Counted from the first letter of the stretch, positions 37,957-46,841 are shown. The stretch is DNA of 64,000 nucleotides from Catenulispora sp. EB89 (GCF_041261445.1 NZ_JBGCCU010000010.1:124001-188000); one strand, 5' to 3'. Notes: generated from the letters alone by a model not told the origin. Numbers and translations are program-made.

Positions 37957-40539
37957 ATGCCCAGACGCCGCATCAGCCTTCTCGCAGCCTGCCTTGCCCT
38001 GTTCTTCGCGACTGCTGTCTCCGGCGCGCCGGCCTCGGCCGACGCCGTCTACCACGAGCCCTACCGTCCGCAGTTCCACTTCTCGCCTCAGCAGAACTGG
38101 ATGAACGACCCCAACGGCCTCATCTATTACAAGGGCCAGTACCACCTCTTCTTCCAGTACAACCCGAGCGGTGACACGTGGGGCAACATGTCCTGGGGTC
38201 ACGCCGTGAGCACCGATCTCGTGCACTGGAAGCAGCTGCCGCTGGCAATTCCGCAGGACGACAACGAGATGGTCTTCTCCGGCAGCGTCGTGTTCGACCG
38301 AACTGATTCCTCCGGGCTTGGCACGGCCGCGAACTTGCCGCTCGTGGCGATCTACACCAGCGCCTACAAGGCCACCGGCAAGCAGGCCCAGTCGCTCGCC
38401 TACAGCCTCGACGGCGGCATGACCTGGACCAAGTACAGCGGGAACCCGGTGCTGGACATCGGGTCGCAGAACTTCCGCGATCCGAAGGTCTTTTGGTATC
38501 AGCCCACGCGGTCCTGGCTGATGACCGTCGCGCTTTCGGATCAGCACAAGGTGTCGTTCTACAGCTCGAAGGATCTGAAGTCCTGGACGCATCTGTCGGA
38601 CTTCGGCCCGGCCGGGGCGGTCGGCGGCGCGTGGGAGTGCCCTGACTTGTTCCCGCTGCCCGTGGACGGGGATCCGGCGCATACCAAGTGGGTGCTCGTC
38701 GTCGGGACCAATCCTGGCGCGGTGGCTGGTGGGTCCGGCGTGCAGTACTTCGTCGGTGGCTTCGATGGCACCAGCTTCACCAGCGACGATCGGCCCTACA
38801 CGCCGCCTCCGGGTGTCACTCTCCAAGACTTCGACACGCCAGGTTCTGGTTCCGGTTCTGGTTCCGGCTACGGTGACTGGACGGCAACCGGCACCGCCTT
38901 CGGCACCGGCCCCGCCGCCGGCACGCTCCCCGGCCAGCAGCCCGTCACCGGCTTCACCCCGCCCGGCCTGGTGAACTCCTTCAACGGCGGCGACGCCTCC
39001 ACCGGCGAGTTGACCTCGCCGACGTTCACCGTCACCAAGCCCTACCTCAACTTCTTGGTAGGTGGCGGCGACCATCCCTACGTCCCGGGTGCTGGCGACG
39101 GCGGCCCGCCGCCCGGAACCCTGTTCCAGGACTGGTCGGCTGGCACCAGCTACGCCGACGAAGGCTGGACCGCCACCGGCGACTTCGCCAGCTCCGGTCC
39201 GTTCACCGAGCAGCTGCCGAACCAACTGACGCCGCGGGTCCTCGACACGTTCTCGCCAGCCGGTGACCCCGGCACCGGGACTATTACTTCACCGACGTTC
39301 ACCATCGGCACCCACTACATCGCCCTACAAGTCGCCGGCGGCGACCACCCCTTCGGCGCTGCCGGACCCACCGCCGTCAACCTACTGATCGGCGGCAAGG
39401 TTGTGGCCAGCGCCACCGGCACCAACAGCGGGGCGCTTGACTGGACCAACTGGGACGTCGGCGCTTACGCCGGCCGTCAGGCGCAGATCCAGGTCGTGGA
39501 CTCGGCAACCGGGGGCTGGGGCCACCTGATGGTCGGCGACATCGTGTTCTCCGACCAGAAGGCCGAGCCGAGGGACGATCAGACCTCGGTGAACCTCGTC
39601 GTCGGCGGCCGCGTCGTGCGCTCGGCCACCGGCTCCAACAGCGAGAACCTGGACTGGACGTCCTGGGACCTGCGCGACCTGATCGGCAAGCCGGCGCAGA
39701 TCCAGATCGTCGACCACAACACCGGCGGCTGGGGCCACATCCTCGCCGACGACTTCACGGCCGCCCCCGCCCCGGCCCTGTCGGCGATCCAGCGCGCACA
39801 CTGGATCGACTACGGCCCCGACTTCTACGCCAGCAGCACGTTCAACGACACCCCGGACGGCAGCCGCATCATGGTGGGCTGGATGAACGACTGGCAGTAC
39901 GGCCAGAGCATCCCGACCGCGCCCTGGCGCAGCGCGGACACCCTGCCGAGGCGCCTGAGCCTGCGCACCATCGACGGGCGGGTGCAGCTGACGCAGCAGC
40001 CGATCTCGCTCAGCGCGCTGCGCCAGTCGCAGTATTCGAGCTCGGCGATCAACCTCGGCGCCGCGACCGCGCCGATCCCGGTCGGGACCAGGTCCGACTC
40101 CAGCGCCGACTCCGCGACGGTCCCGATCCCAGCCGACGCCAGCGCTGAGTTCGAGGCGCAGGTCAGCCTCGTGCCACACGGCGCGCGCCAGCTCGGCTTG
40201 GACGTGCGGACCGGGCCGACCGGCCAGCGCACCCGCATCGGCTACGACGCGACCACCGGCCGCCTGTTCGTGGACCGCACCGCCTCGGGCGACGTCGGCT
40301 TCGACCCGGCCTTTCCGTCGGTGGCGTCGGCGCCGGTGGCGCTGCACGACGGGGCGCTCGCGCTGCACATCCTCGTCGACGCCTCGTCCGTCGAGGTCTA
40401 CACCGCCGACGGGACCCGCGTGCTCACCGCGCAGATCTTCCCCGACCCGTCGAGCACCGGTCTGGACGCCTTCGCCGACGGTGGGCGCGGCACCGTCGCG
40501 GGGCTGCATGTGTGGGGGCTGGCCTCGATCTGGCCGTGA
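37957..40539 (+). CDS. GH32 levanase/fructan beta-fructosidase with inserted beta modules
   Basis: An 860-residue secreted enzyme with signal peptide (residues 1-29, cut near ASADA). Catalytic residues are the nucleophile D51 in WMNDPNG, the transition-state D175 in FRDPK and the acid/base E227 in WECPDLF. The propeller is interrupted at about residues 283-605 by two similar modules: each has a WTATG...GGGDHP half and a VNL-GG-VV-SATG...GGWGH half, and the second lies between the halves of the first. The propeller resumes at HWIDYGPDFYASSTF and ends in the GH32 beta-sandwich. A perfect GAAGGAGGT precedes the ATG. It feeds the importer and kinase encoded upstream. Confidence 0.92.
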   Translation: MPRRRISLLAACLALFFATAVSGAPASADAVYHEPYRPQFHFSPQQNWMNDPNGLIYYKGQYHLFFQYNPSGDTWGNMSWGHAVSTDLVHWKQLPLAIPQDDNEMVFSGSVVFDRTDSSGLGTAANLPLVAIYTSAYKATGKQAQSLAYSLDGGMTWTKYSGNPVLDIGSQNFRDPKVFWYQPTRSWLMTVALSDQHKVSFYSSKDLKSWTHLSDFGPAGAVGGAWECPDLFPLPVDGDPAHTKWVLVVGTNPGAVAGGSGVQYFVGGFDGTSFTSDDRPYTPPPGVTLQDFDTPGSGSGSGSGYGDWTATGTAFGTGPAAGTLPGQQPVTGFTPPGLVNSFNGGDASTGELTSPTFTVTKPYLNFLVGGGDHPYVPGAGDGGPPPGTLFQDWSAGTSYADEGWTATGDFASSGPFTEQLPNQLTPRVLDTFSPAGDPGTGTITSPTFTIGTHYIALQVAGGDHPFGAAGPTAVNLLIGGKVVASATGTNSGALDWTNWDVGAYAGRQAQIQVVDSATGGWGHLMVGDIVFSDQKAEPRDDQTSVNLVVGGRVVRSATGSNSENLDWTSWDLRDLIGKPAQIQIVDHNTGGWGHILADDFTAAPAPALSAIQRAHWIDYGPDFYASSTFNDTPDGSRIMVGWMNDWQYGQSIPTAPWRSADTLPRRLSLRTIDGRVQLTQQPISLSALRQSQYSSSAINLGAATAPIPVGTRSDSSADSATVPIPADASAEFEAQVSLVPHGARQLGLDVRTGPTGQRTRIGYDATTGRLFVDRTASGDVGFDPAFPSVASAPVALHDGALALHILVDASSVEVYTADGTRVLTAQIFPDPSSTGLDAFADGGRGTVAGLHVWGLASIWP

Positions 40540-40562
40540 GGCGGTACCGGCACCTGGTACGC

Positions 40563-40578
40563 TTAACGCATCGGTTAA
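40563..40578. promoter_or_regulatory. ArsR-type operator TTAAC-N6-GTTAA
   Basis: The inverted repeat TTAACGCATCGGTTAA lies 16 bases before the ArsR-family gene, overlapping its likely -10 region. Autorepression is expected for this regulator type. Confidence 0.6.
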
Positions 40579-40594
40579 ATGAAGGGACCTCCCG

Positions 40595-40984
40595 ATGCCT
40601 GGCACCGATCAGCTCAGCGCGGTCTTCTCCGCCTTGTCCGACCCGACTCGGCGGGCGATCATCGCTGAGTTGGCCGTGCGCGATGCGACGGTCACCGAGC
40701 TCACCGCTCCGCTGTCGATCTCGATGCCGGCGGTGTCGCGGCACCTGAAGGTGCTCGAGCGTGCGGCGCTCATTTCGCGGTCGAAGTCGGGGAAGTGGCG
40801 GGCGAGTCGGCTTGAGGCCGCGCCGTTGCGGGAGGCGGCCGACTGGATAGAGCGCTACCGGCGGTTCTGGGACGAGTCCCTCGACCGCCTCGATGTGCAC
40901 CTCGCCGCGGTGCAGGCTGCCGAGCGGGCCGTGGACCGGGTGGCTGTGGACCGGGTGGCCGAGGACCATGGGGAGACCGAATGA
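40595..40984 (+). CDS. ArsR-family transcriptional regulator
   Basis: A 129-residue winged-helix protein: LSAVFSALSDPTRRAIIAEL and the recognition region LSISMPAVSRHLKVLERAAL. No metal-binding CxC motif is present, so it belongs to the non-metal subgroup usually paired with an AHSA1/SRPBCC gene, as here. Its stop overlaps the next start (ATGA). An inverted-repeat operator lies just upstream. Confidence 0.9.
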   Translation: MPGTDQLSAVFSALSDPTRRAIIAELAVRDATVTELTAPLSISMPAVSRHLKVLERAALISRSKSGKWRASRLEAAPLREAADWIERYRRFWDESLDRLDVHLAAVQAAERAVDRVAVDRVAEDHGETE

Positions 40985-42009
40985 ATGCCGACACGCCGCA
41001 GGTCGTCGTCTCGCGCGTGTTCGACGCGCCGCGGCGGCTCCTCTACCGGGCTTTCACCGAGCCCGAGCATCTGGCGGCGTGGTGGGGGCCCGTGGGGAAC
41101 TCGTTGCCGCGCGATGAGATCGAGTTCGATGTGCGCCCCGGTGGCTTTCTGCGGTGGACCGAGGTCAACGCGGCCGAGCCCGAGCTCCGCGTGCGCGTCC
41201 GCGTCGACCTCACCGATGTCGCCGACGGCGAGCTCCTGGACGGCGTCATGTACGTCAGCGGCCGGCTGCCGGAGGGTGTCGAGCCCTTCGAGACGCGGAT
41301 GCGGGTCGAGTTCTACGACGAATCCGACGGACGGACGCGGCTGGAGATCCGCCAGTGGCTCCCCGGACATCTGAGGTCCCACGCCAAGGAGGGCTGGCGC
41401 CAGGCGTTCACCAAGTTGGACGCCGCGCTGGCGAACGCCAGAGGCATGGCAAAGCTCATCTACGCGACGAACATGTCGCTTGACGGCTACATCGAAGACG
41501 AACGCGGCGCCTTCGACTGGTTCCCCGTCGACGACGAGGTCTTCGCCGTCCACACCGAACTCCTGCGCTCTGCGGGCACGTTCCTCTACGGCCGGCGCCT
41601 GTACGAGGCGATGTCCGTGTGGGAGACCGACCCTGCTTTGGCGGCGCTGTCGGACCTTATGGGCGGCTTCGCGACCGCGTGGCGGGCGGCGAGCAAAGTC
41701 GTGTACTCCACGACCCTCGACAAGGTGTCGACTGCCGATACCAGGCTGGAACGCAGTTTCGATCCCGACCGAGTGCGTGACCTGAAGGCTACGGCCACCA
41801 GCGACCTCATCGTGGGAGGTGCGAACCTCGCCGCGCAGGCCTTCCAAGCCGGGCTGGTCGACGAGTGCCAGCTGTTCGTCCTGCCTGTCGTCGTCGGCGG
41901 GGGCAAGCCGGGGTTGCCGACCGGTATGCGCGTCGACCTGGAGCTCCTGGACGAGCGCCGATTCCGCAACGGCGTTGTGCGTCTCCGCTACCGCACGGTC
42001 GGGCAGTGA
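40981..42009 (+). CDS. SRPBCC (AHSA1) domain fused to a RibD-C/DHFR-like domain
   Basis: A 342-residue two-domain protein. Residues 1-150 are an AHSA1-like SRPBCC fold (VSRVFDAPRRLLYRAFTEPE, then LAAWWGP, and the family end HAKEGWRQAFTKLDAAL). Residues 154-342 are a RibD C-terminal/dihydrofolate-reductase-like domain starting MAKLIYATNMSLDGYIED and ending near LFVLPVVVGGGKPGLP. The join ALANARGMAKLIYATN looks like loss of a stop codon between two formerly adjacent genes, because the second domain still begins with its own methionine. A ligand-binding domain with a reductase fold suggests small-molecule detoxification; substrate unknown. Confidence 0.88.
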   Translation: MNADTPQVVVSRVFDAPRRLLYRAFTEPEHLAAWWGPVGNSLPRDEIEFDVRPGGFLRWTEVNAAEPELRVRVRVDLTDVADGELLDGVMYVSGRLPEGVEPFETRMRVEFYDESDGRTRLEIRQWLPGHLRSHAKEGWRQAFTKLDAALANARGMAKLIYATNMSLDGYIEDERGAFDWFPVDDEVFAVHTELLRSAGTFLYGRRLYEAMSVWETDPALAALSDLMGGFATAWRAASKVVYSTTLDKVSTADTRLERSFDPDRVRDLKATATSDLIVGGANLAAQAFQAGLVDECQLFVLPVVVGGGKPGLPTGMRVDLELLDERRFRNGVVRLRYRTVGQ

Positions 42010-42052
42010 AAGACAGCCCGCTGATCACGCACCGCCCGCCGCTCTGAGCGGG

Positions 42053-42065
42053 GTGAAAGTTTCCG
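42053..42065. promoter_or_regulatory. GTGAAAGTTTCCG, second copy of the secreted-enzyme palindrome
   Basis: Matches GTGAAAGTTTCAC (20928-20940) in 11 of 13 positions, with the GAAAGTTTC core intact. It lies about 180 bases upstream of the secreted esterase gene. Confidence 0.45.
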
Positions 42066-42195
42066 CCGTGTGTCGCCGCGCCGCCATCCCCGCCGCGCGG
42101 CGAACCGGCAGGTCGCTCCGCCTTCTCCGAATCGGTTCGACGCAGGTCCCGCATCCGCGTGCCGATGCCGTCGTTGACGGCCAGTCCAGGGCCGG

Positions 42196-42219
42196 GCTAA
42201 CTCCCTGTTAGCGCTAACA
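42196..42219. promoter_or_regulatory. LacI-type operator cluster GCTAAC / TGTTAGCGCTAACA
   Basis: A perfect 14-bp palindrome TGTTAGCGCTAACA (42206-42219) with an extra GCTAAC half-site nine bases to its left (42196-42201), all within 50 bases of the esterase start. CG-centred palindromes of this kind are typical of LacI-family repressors of sugar genes. No LacI gene is adjacent, so the regulator acts from elsewhere. Confidence 0.65.
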
Positions 42220-42243
42220 TCCGCCCCCGGACTAAGAGGTCCC

Positions 42244-43890
42244 ATGCTGCGATCCCGCCCCCTGAAATCCCGCCTGCTCGGTCTCTTCGTGGCGGTCGCG
42301 GCCGCAGTCGGTGTGAGCCTGCCCGCCGCGCCGCAGGCCGCCGCCGCCTCGCTGACCCCCGCCGTTTCGTTGATACAGATCACGAACTTCGGCACCAACC
42401 CCAGCAACCTGGCGATGTACCTCTACGTGCCGAACAACGTCAAGCCGAACCCGCCGATCCTCCTGGCGCTGCACGGCTGTCAGGGCTCTGGCCCGTACCT
42501 GTACTCCAGCACCGATTTCGGCTCCCTGGCCGACCAGTACGGCTTCGTCGTCATCTACCCCTCGACCAACCCCGGCGGCAGTTGCTGGGACGTTTCCTCC
42601 GACCAGGCCCTGATGCGCAACGGCGGCAGCGACCCGGTCGGGCTGATGTCGATGGTCACGTACACCGAGCAGCACGACGGCGGGAACCCCAACGCCGTCT
42701 ACGTCACCGGCGAGTCCTCCGGCGGGATGATGACCAACGTCATGCTCGCCGACTACCCGGACGTGTTCAAAGCCGGCGCGGCGTTCATGGGCGTCCCCTA
42801 CCACTGCTTCTACACCGGCACCGTGCGCGGCTGGAACGGCCCCTGCGCCGGCGGCCAGGTCTCCATGACCCCGCAGCAGTGGGGCGACCTCGCCCGCGGC
42901 GCGGATCCCGGCTACACCGGACCGCGCCCCAGGATGCAGCTGTGGCACGGCACCGCCGACACCACCCTGAACTACAACAACCTCGGCGAAGAGATCAAGC
43001 AGTGGACGAACGTGCTCGGCGTGAGTCAGACCCCGTCGTCGAGCGACACTCCGGTCGCCAACTGGAACCGGACCCGCTATAACAACAGCGCCGGCGTCAC
43101 GCAGGTCGAGGCCTACAGCATCGTCGGCGCCGGGCACCAGCTCCCGATCCAGGGCACGCCGATGGCCGCCTACGCCATCCACTTCATGGGCCTGGACGGC
43201 AGCTCCACCGGCGGCGACACGGTCAGCGTCACCAGCCCCGGCAACCAGAGCGCGGCCTCCGGCACCCCGATCAGCGCCCTGCAGATCCACGCCACCGACT
43301 CGGCGTCCGGCCAGACCCTGGCCTACAGTGCGACCGGTCTGCCGCCGGGCCTGTCGATCTCGTCCAGCGGCCTGATCTCCGGCACTCCCACCAGCGGCGG
43401 AAGCTTCACCACCGTCGTGAGTGCGAGCGACACCACCGGCGCCTCGGGTTCGACGAGCTTCGCCTGGACGGTCAGCGGCACGACCGGCGGCGGCAGCACC
43501 GGCGCGCTGCACGCGGTGGGCGCGGGCAAGTGTCTGGACGACCCGAACTCGACCACCACCCTGGGTGCCCAGCAGCAGATCTACGACTGCAACGGCCAGG
43601 CCAACCAGACCTGGACGCACAACTCCTCGAACGAGCTGACCGTCACGGTCGGCGGCAGCATCCTGTGCCTGGACGCCAACAACAAGGGCACCAGCAACGG
43701 CACCAAGGCGATCCTGTGGTCCTGCAACGGCCAGACCAACCAGCAGTGGACCCTCAACCCCAACGGCACCATCACCGGAGTGCAATCAGGGCTCTGCCTG
43801 GACGTCACCGGAGCCTCCACCGCCAACGGCGCGCTGGTCGAACTCTGGACCTGCAACGGCGGCAGCAACCAGCAGTGGACCCTCGGATAG
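42244..43890 (+). CDS. Secreted CE1/PHB-depolymerase-type esterase with Ig-like and CBM13 modules
   Basis: A 548-residue exported enzyme with a signal peptide ending near QAAAA (residue 35). The alpha/beta-hydrolase domain (about 40-325) has the oxyanion-region LALHGCQGSG, nucleophile S158 in GESSGG, aspartate in WHGTADTT and histidine in GAGHQLP. A He_PIG/cadherin-like module follows (about 335-415, VTSPGNQSAASGTPISALQ), then a ricin-type CBM13 with QQW repeats ending SNQQWTLG. This plan is shared by acetylxylan/feruloyl esterases and short-chain PHA depolymerases; the xylan-degrading neighbours favour a hemicellulose esterase. Confidence 0.87.
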   Translation: MLRSRPLKSRLLGLFVAVAAAVGVSLPAAPQAAAASLTPAVSLIQITNFGTNPSNLAMYLYVPNNVKPNPPILLALHGCQGSGPYLYSSTDFGSLADQYGFVVIYPSTNPGGSCWDVSSDQALMRNGGSDPVGLMSMVTYTEQHDGGNPNAVYVTGESSGGMMTNVMLADYPDVFKAGAAFMGVPYHCFYTGTVRGWNGPCAGGQVSMTPQQWGDLARGADPGYTGPRPRMQLWHGTADTTLNYNNLGEEIKQWTNVLGVSQTPSSSDTPVANWNRTRYNNSAGVTQVEAYSIVGAGHQLPIQGTPMAAYAIHFMGLDGSSTGGDTVSVTSPGNQSAASGTPISALQIHATDSASGQTLAYSATGLPPGLSISSSGLISGTPTSGGSFTTVVSASDTTGASGSTSFAWTVSGTTGGGSTGALHAVGAGKCLDDPNSTTTLGAQQQIYDCNGQANQTWTHNSSNELTVTVGGSILCLDANNKGTSNGTKAILWSCNGQTNQQWTLNPNGTITGVQSGLCLDVTGASTANGALVELWTCNGGSNQQWTLG

Positions 43891-43932
43891 CGCCGAAATC
43901 TACTCGAACCCATAGCGGAAAGGAGCATGAGC

Positions 43933-46008
43933 ATGCTCGTACTGACAAGACGCACCGACCGCACCGACCGCCGCAAGATCGTGTCCCTCGCGGCAAGCCT
44001 GAGCGTCCTCGGCGCGTGCGCACTGACGATCGTGGTCCCGTCGGCACCGGCCTACGCGGCCGACAGCGCCTCGATCAACGGAGCCACCACCTACCAGACC
44101 ATCGCCGGCTTCGGCGCCTCCGAGGCGTTCGGCGAGGCGGCCAGCGTCATGAACGCCCCGTCGGCGGCCCAGCAGCAGGCGCTGGCCGACCTCTACAGCC
44201 CGACCACCGGGGCCGGGCTGACCATCCTGCGCAACGAGATCGGCGCGGACCAGGGCAACACGATCGAGCCGAACAACCCCGGCGGACCGAACGCGGCGCC
44301 GAACTACGTACCGATGTCGCAGACCAACCAGGACCAGGGCCAGCTGTGGTTCGCGCAGCAGATCAAGGCCCGCTACGGCGTGACGAACGTCTACGCCGAC
44401 GCCTGGAGCGCCCCGGGCTACATGAAGACCAACAACTCCGCGGACAACGGCGGCCAGGTCTGCGGCTCGGCGGGGGCCTCCTGCTCCAGCGGCGACTGGC
44501 GCCAGGCCTATGCGAACTACCTGGTGCAGTACGCCAAGGACTACGCCGCCGCCGGCGTGCCGCTGACCTACGTCGGCCCGTCGAACGAGCCCGACTACAC
44601 CGCCAACTACGACAGCATGACGATGAGCCCGGCGCAGATGGCCAGCGTGCTCGACGTCCTCGGCCCGACCGTGAAGAACTCCGGCCTGGCCACGCAGGTC
44701 TCCTGCTGTGCCGCCACCGGCTGGCCGAAGGCCGGCCAGTACGCCGCCGCGATCGAGTCCGACCCGACCGCGCTGGCCGACACCGCCGTGGCGACCAGCC
44801 ACGGCTACAGCGGCGAGCCGAACTCGCCGCTGCCGGGCTGGACCAAGCCGGCGTGGGAGACCGAATGGTCGACCTTCGAAGGCTTCAGCAGCGCCTGGGA
44901 CGACGGCTCCGACGCCTCCGGCATGACCTGGGCCCAGCACATCTACACCGGCCTGACTCAGGCGAACCTGAGCGCGTACATGTACTGGTGGGGGAGTACC
45001 ACGCCCTCCGAGAACGGCGACAACGAGGGGTTGCTGGAGATCAACGGCAACTCGGTGATCCCCACCGGCCGGCTGTGGGCCTTCGCCAACTACAGCCGCT
45101 ATATCCACCCCGGCGCCGTCCGCATCGGCGCGAGCAGTTCCAGCGGCGCGGTCCAGCTGAGCGCGTTCAAGAACCCTGACGGCTCGCTGGCGATCGTGGC
45201 GCTCAACACCGGCAGCGGCTCCGACACGATCAACTACGCGCTGGCCAACACCGGCGTCGCCAACGGCGCCACGGTGACGCCGTACCTGACCAACACCTCG
45301 AACACCGTCGCGGCTCAGAGCACGACGACGGTCGCCGGCGGCGCGTTCAGCGCGACCGTGCCGGGCCGGTCGCTGGTGACGTACGTGATCCCCGGCGGCA
45401 CGGTGACCGGCGGCAACACCGTCACGGTGAGCAGCCCGGGCAACCAGGCCGGAACGGTCGGCAAGGCTGTCGGCAGCGTGCAGATTCAGGGCACTGACTC
45501 CGGGTCCGGACAGACGCTGACGTACACGGCCGCCGGGCTTCCTGCCGGGCTGTCGATCTCCTCGTCCGGTCTGATCACCGGGACGCCGACGACGGCTGGA
45601 ACTTCCACCGTGACGGTGACCGCGACCGATTCCACCGGCGCGTCCGGATCGGCGAGCTTCACGTGGACGGTCTCCGGCAGCACCACAGGCGGCGGCACCT
45701 GCCATGTCGACTACGCCAGAACGAATGAATGGCCGGGAGGCTTCACGGCCAACGTCACCATCACCGACACCGGAACGACCGGGATCAACGGCTGGACCCT
45801 GACCTGGACCTTCCCCGGCGACCAGAAGATCACCAACGCCTGGAGCGCCACCACCACCCAGAACGGCGCCGCCGTCACCGCTACGAATGCCGCCTACAAC
45901 GGCTCGATCGCGCCGGGGGCGAACACCTCGTTCGGGTTCCAGGGCACGTTCACCTCGAACGACAGCTCTCCGGCCAGCTTCACCGTCAACGGGGCCGCAT
46001 GTACCTGA
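43933..46008 (+). CDS. Secreted GH30 enzyme (xylanase/glucanase type) with Ig-like module and CBM2
   Basis: A 691-residue exported enzyme. After a signal peptide (cut near AYAAD), a GH30 (beta/alpha)8 plus side-sheet catalytic region runs to about residue 490: TIAGFGASEAFGEAAS, acid/base E219 in VGPSNEPDY and probable nucleophile E311 in WETEWSTF. Then a He_PIG module (VSSPGNQAGTVGKAVGSV) nearly like that of the preceding esterase, and a C-terminal CBM2 (NEWPGGFTANVTITDTG). The second ATG (43933) is preferred because AAAGGAG is at correct distance from it; the ATG at 43927 is too close. Glucuronoxylanase or xylobiohydrolase activity is likely. Confidence 0.87.
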   Translation: MLVLTRRTDRTDRRKIVSLAASLSVLGACALTIVVPSAPAYAADSASINGATTYQTIAGFGASEAFGEAASVMNAPSAAQQQALADLYSPTTGAGLTILRNEIGADQGNTIEPNNPGGPNAAPNYVPMSQTNQDQGQLWFAQQIKARYGVTNVYADAWSAPGYMKTNNSADNGGQVCGSAGASCSSGDWRQAYANYLVQYAKDYAAAGVPLTYVGPSNEPDYTANYDSMTMSPAQMASVLDVLGPTVKNSGLATQVSCCAATGWPKAGQYAAAIESDPTALADTAVATSHGYSGEPNSPLPGWTKPAWETEWSTFEGFSSAWDDGSDASGMTWAQHIYTGLTQANLSAYMYWWGSTTPSENGDNEGLLEINGNSVIPTGRLWAFANYSRYIHPGAVRIGASSSSGAVQLSAFKNPDGSLAIVALNTGSGSDTINYALANTGVANGATVTPYLTNTSNTVAAQSTTTVAGGAFSATVPGRSLVTYVIPGGTVTGGNTVTVSSPGNQAGTVGKAVGSVQIQGTDSGSGQTLTYTAAGLPAGLSISSSGLITGTPTTAGTSTVTVTATDSTGASGSASFTWTVSGSTTGGGTCHVDYARTNEWPGGFTANVTITDTGTTGINGWTLTWTFPGDQKITNAWSATTTQNGAAVTATNAAYNGSIAPGANTSFGFQGTFTSNDSSPASFTVNGAACT

Positions 46009-46042
46009 CCTGCGGGCCGGGCGAGGCTGAGCCCAGCGCTTG

Positions 46043-46064
46043 TTAGCTGAGCCTTACCTAATAT
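46043..46064 (+). promoter_or_regulatory. IdeR/DmdR/DtxR iron box overlapping a -10 element
   Basis: TTAGCTGAGCCTTACCTAA (46043-46061) matches the 19-bp DtxR-family consensus TTAGGTTAGGCTAACCTAA in 15 positions. TAATAT at 46059-46064 is a good -10 element that overlaps it, nine bases before the GTG at 46074. Iron-dependent repression of that gene is expected. Confidence 0.65.
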
Positions 46065-46073
46065 CATGCGTCC

Positions 46074-46700
46074 GTGACCTCCGTGAAAGCCGTGACCGAG
46101 ACGCCGTCGTCCACCGACCATGCCGTGCCGGGCCTCGGGGCCCGGCCGGTGTGGCGTTCGGCGTTCCCGTCGACGCGCGCCTTCGACTCCGACCGCGCCG
46201 CCTGGCACGCGGTCGCGGTGTGCCTGGGCTGGTCGGCGATGATCGTCGCGGCTCATCAGACGCGGACCGGGCCGGCCGGCCACCGCGTCGCGCTCGCGGT
46301 GCACCTGGTCAGCCTCGCGGTCGGTTTCGGCACCGTGCTCGCCGTCGACGCCTGCGGCCTGGCGGTGCTGGCCGGACGCCGCACGATCGCGGAGATGCTG
46401 CGCTTCTCCGCGCGCGCCGACGTCCTCATCTGGGCCGGCTTCACAGGGCTCGGCGTCTCAGGGGTCTTCCTGGACCCGAAGTTCGGCGACGCGGCCACCC
46501 TCCTGAACCTCTACGCGGTCCTGATCCTCGGGCTCAACGGCGTCTACGCCCGCACTGTCCGCGACCGCCTTCCGGCGCTCGCCGGCGACGCCGGGGTCCC
46601 GGACCTGCCCCGTCCGCTTCTGCTGCGCGCCCTGGGTTCCGGCTTGCTGTCGCAGGCGGCGTGGTGGACCTCCATCGTGATCGGCACTTTCGCCTCCTGA
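46074..46700 (+). CDS. Iron-regulated membrane protein of unknown function
   Basis: A 208-residue protein with four to five hydrophobic helices (for example HAVAVCLGWSAMIVAAHQT and VALAVHLVSLAVGFGTVLAV), several carrying histidines that could bind heme or metal. The GTG start has no ribosome binding site and lies nine bases after a -10 element, so the transcript is nearly leaderless. A DtxR-type iron box covers the promoter, so expression should rise under iron limitation. A role in siderophore handling or ferric reduction is a guess from regulation only; the family is not recognised. Confidence 0.65.
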   Translation: MTSVKAVTETPSSTDHAVPGLGARPVWRSAFPSTRAFDSDRAAWHAVAVCLGWSAMIVAAHQTRTGPAGHRVALAVHLVSLAVGFGTVLAVDACGLAVLAGRRTIAEMLRFSARADVLIWAGFTGLGVSGVFLDPKFGDAATLLNLYAVLILGLNGVYARTVRDRLPALAGDAGVPDLPRPLLLRALGSGLLSQAAWWTSIVIGTFAS

Positions 46701-46731
46701 CCGGCGAGCCTCCCCCGCCGGAGTTGCGCGG

Positions 46732-46744
46732 GTGTAACTTTCAC
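46732..46744. promoter_or_regulatory. GTGTAACTTTCAC, third copy of the secreted-enzyme palindrome
   Basis: Matches the reverse complement of GTGAAAGTTTCAC (20928-20940) in 12 of 13 positions; GGTG and CACC extend the symmetry. It lies about 250 bases before the GH48 start. Confidence 0.5.
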
Positions 46745-46841
46745 CGCCGACGCGGCCCCGCCCGCCCTGGCCCAACTCTTGATCATGGCTCCTACCTGCG
46801 CTTTCTCGCTTCACTAAGACGGCTGCGAAGCTCCGAGCGTG

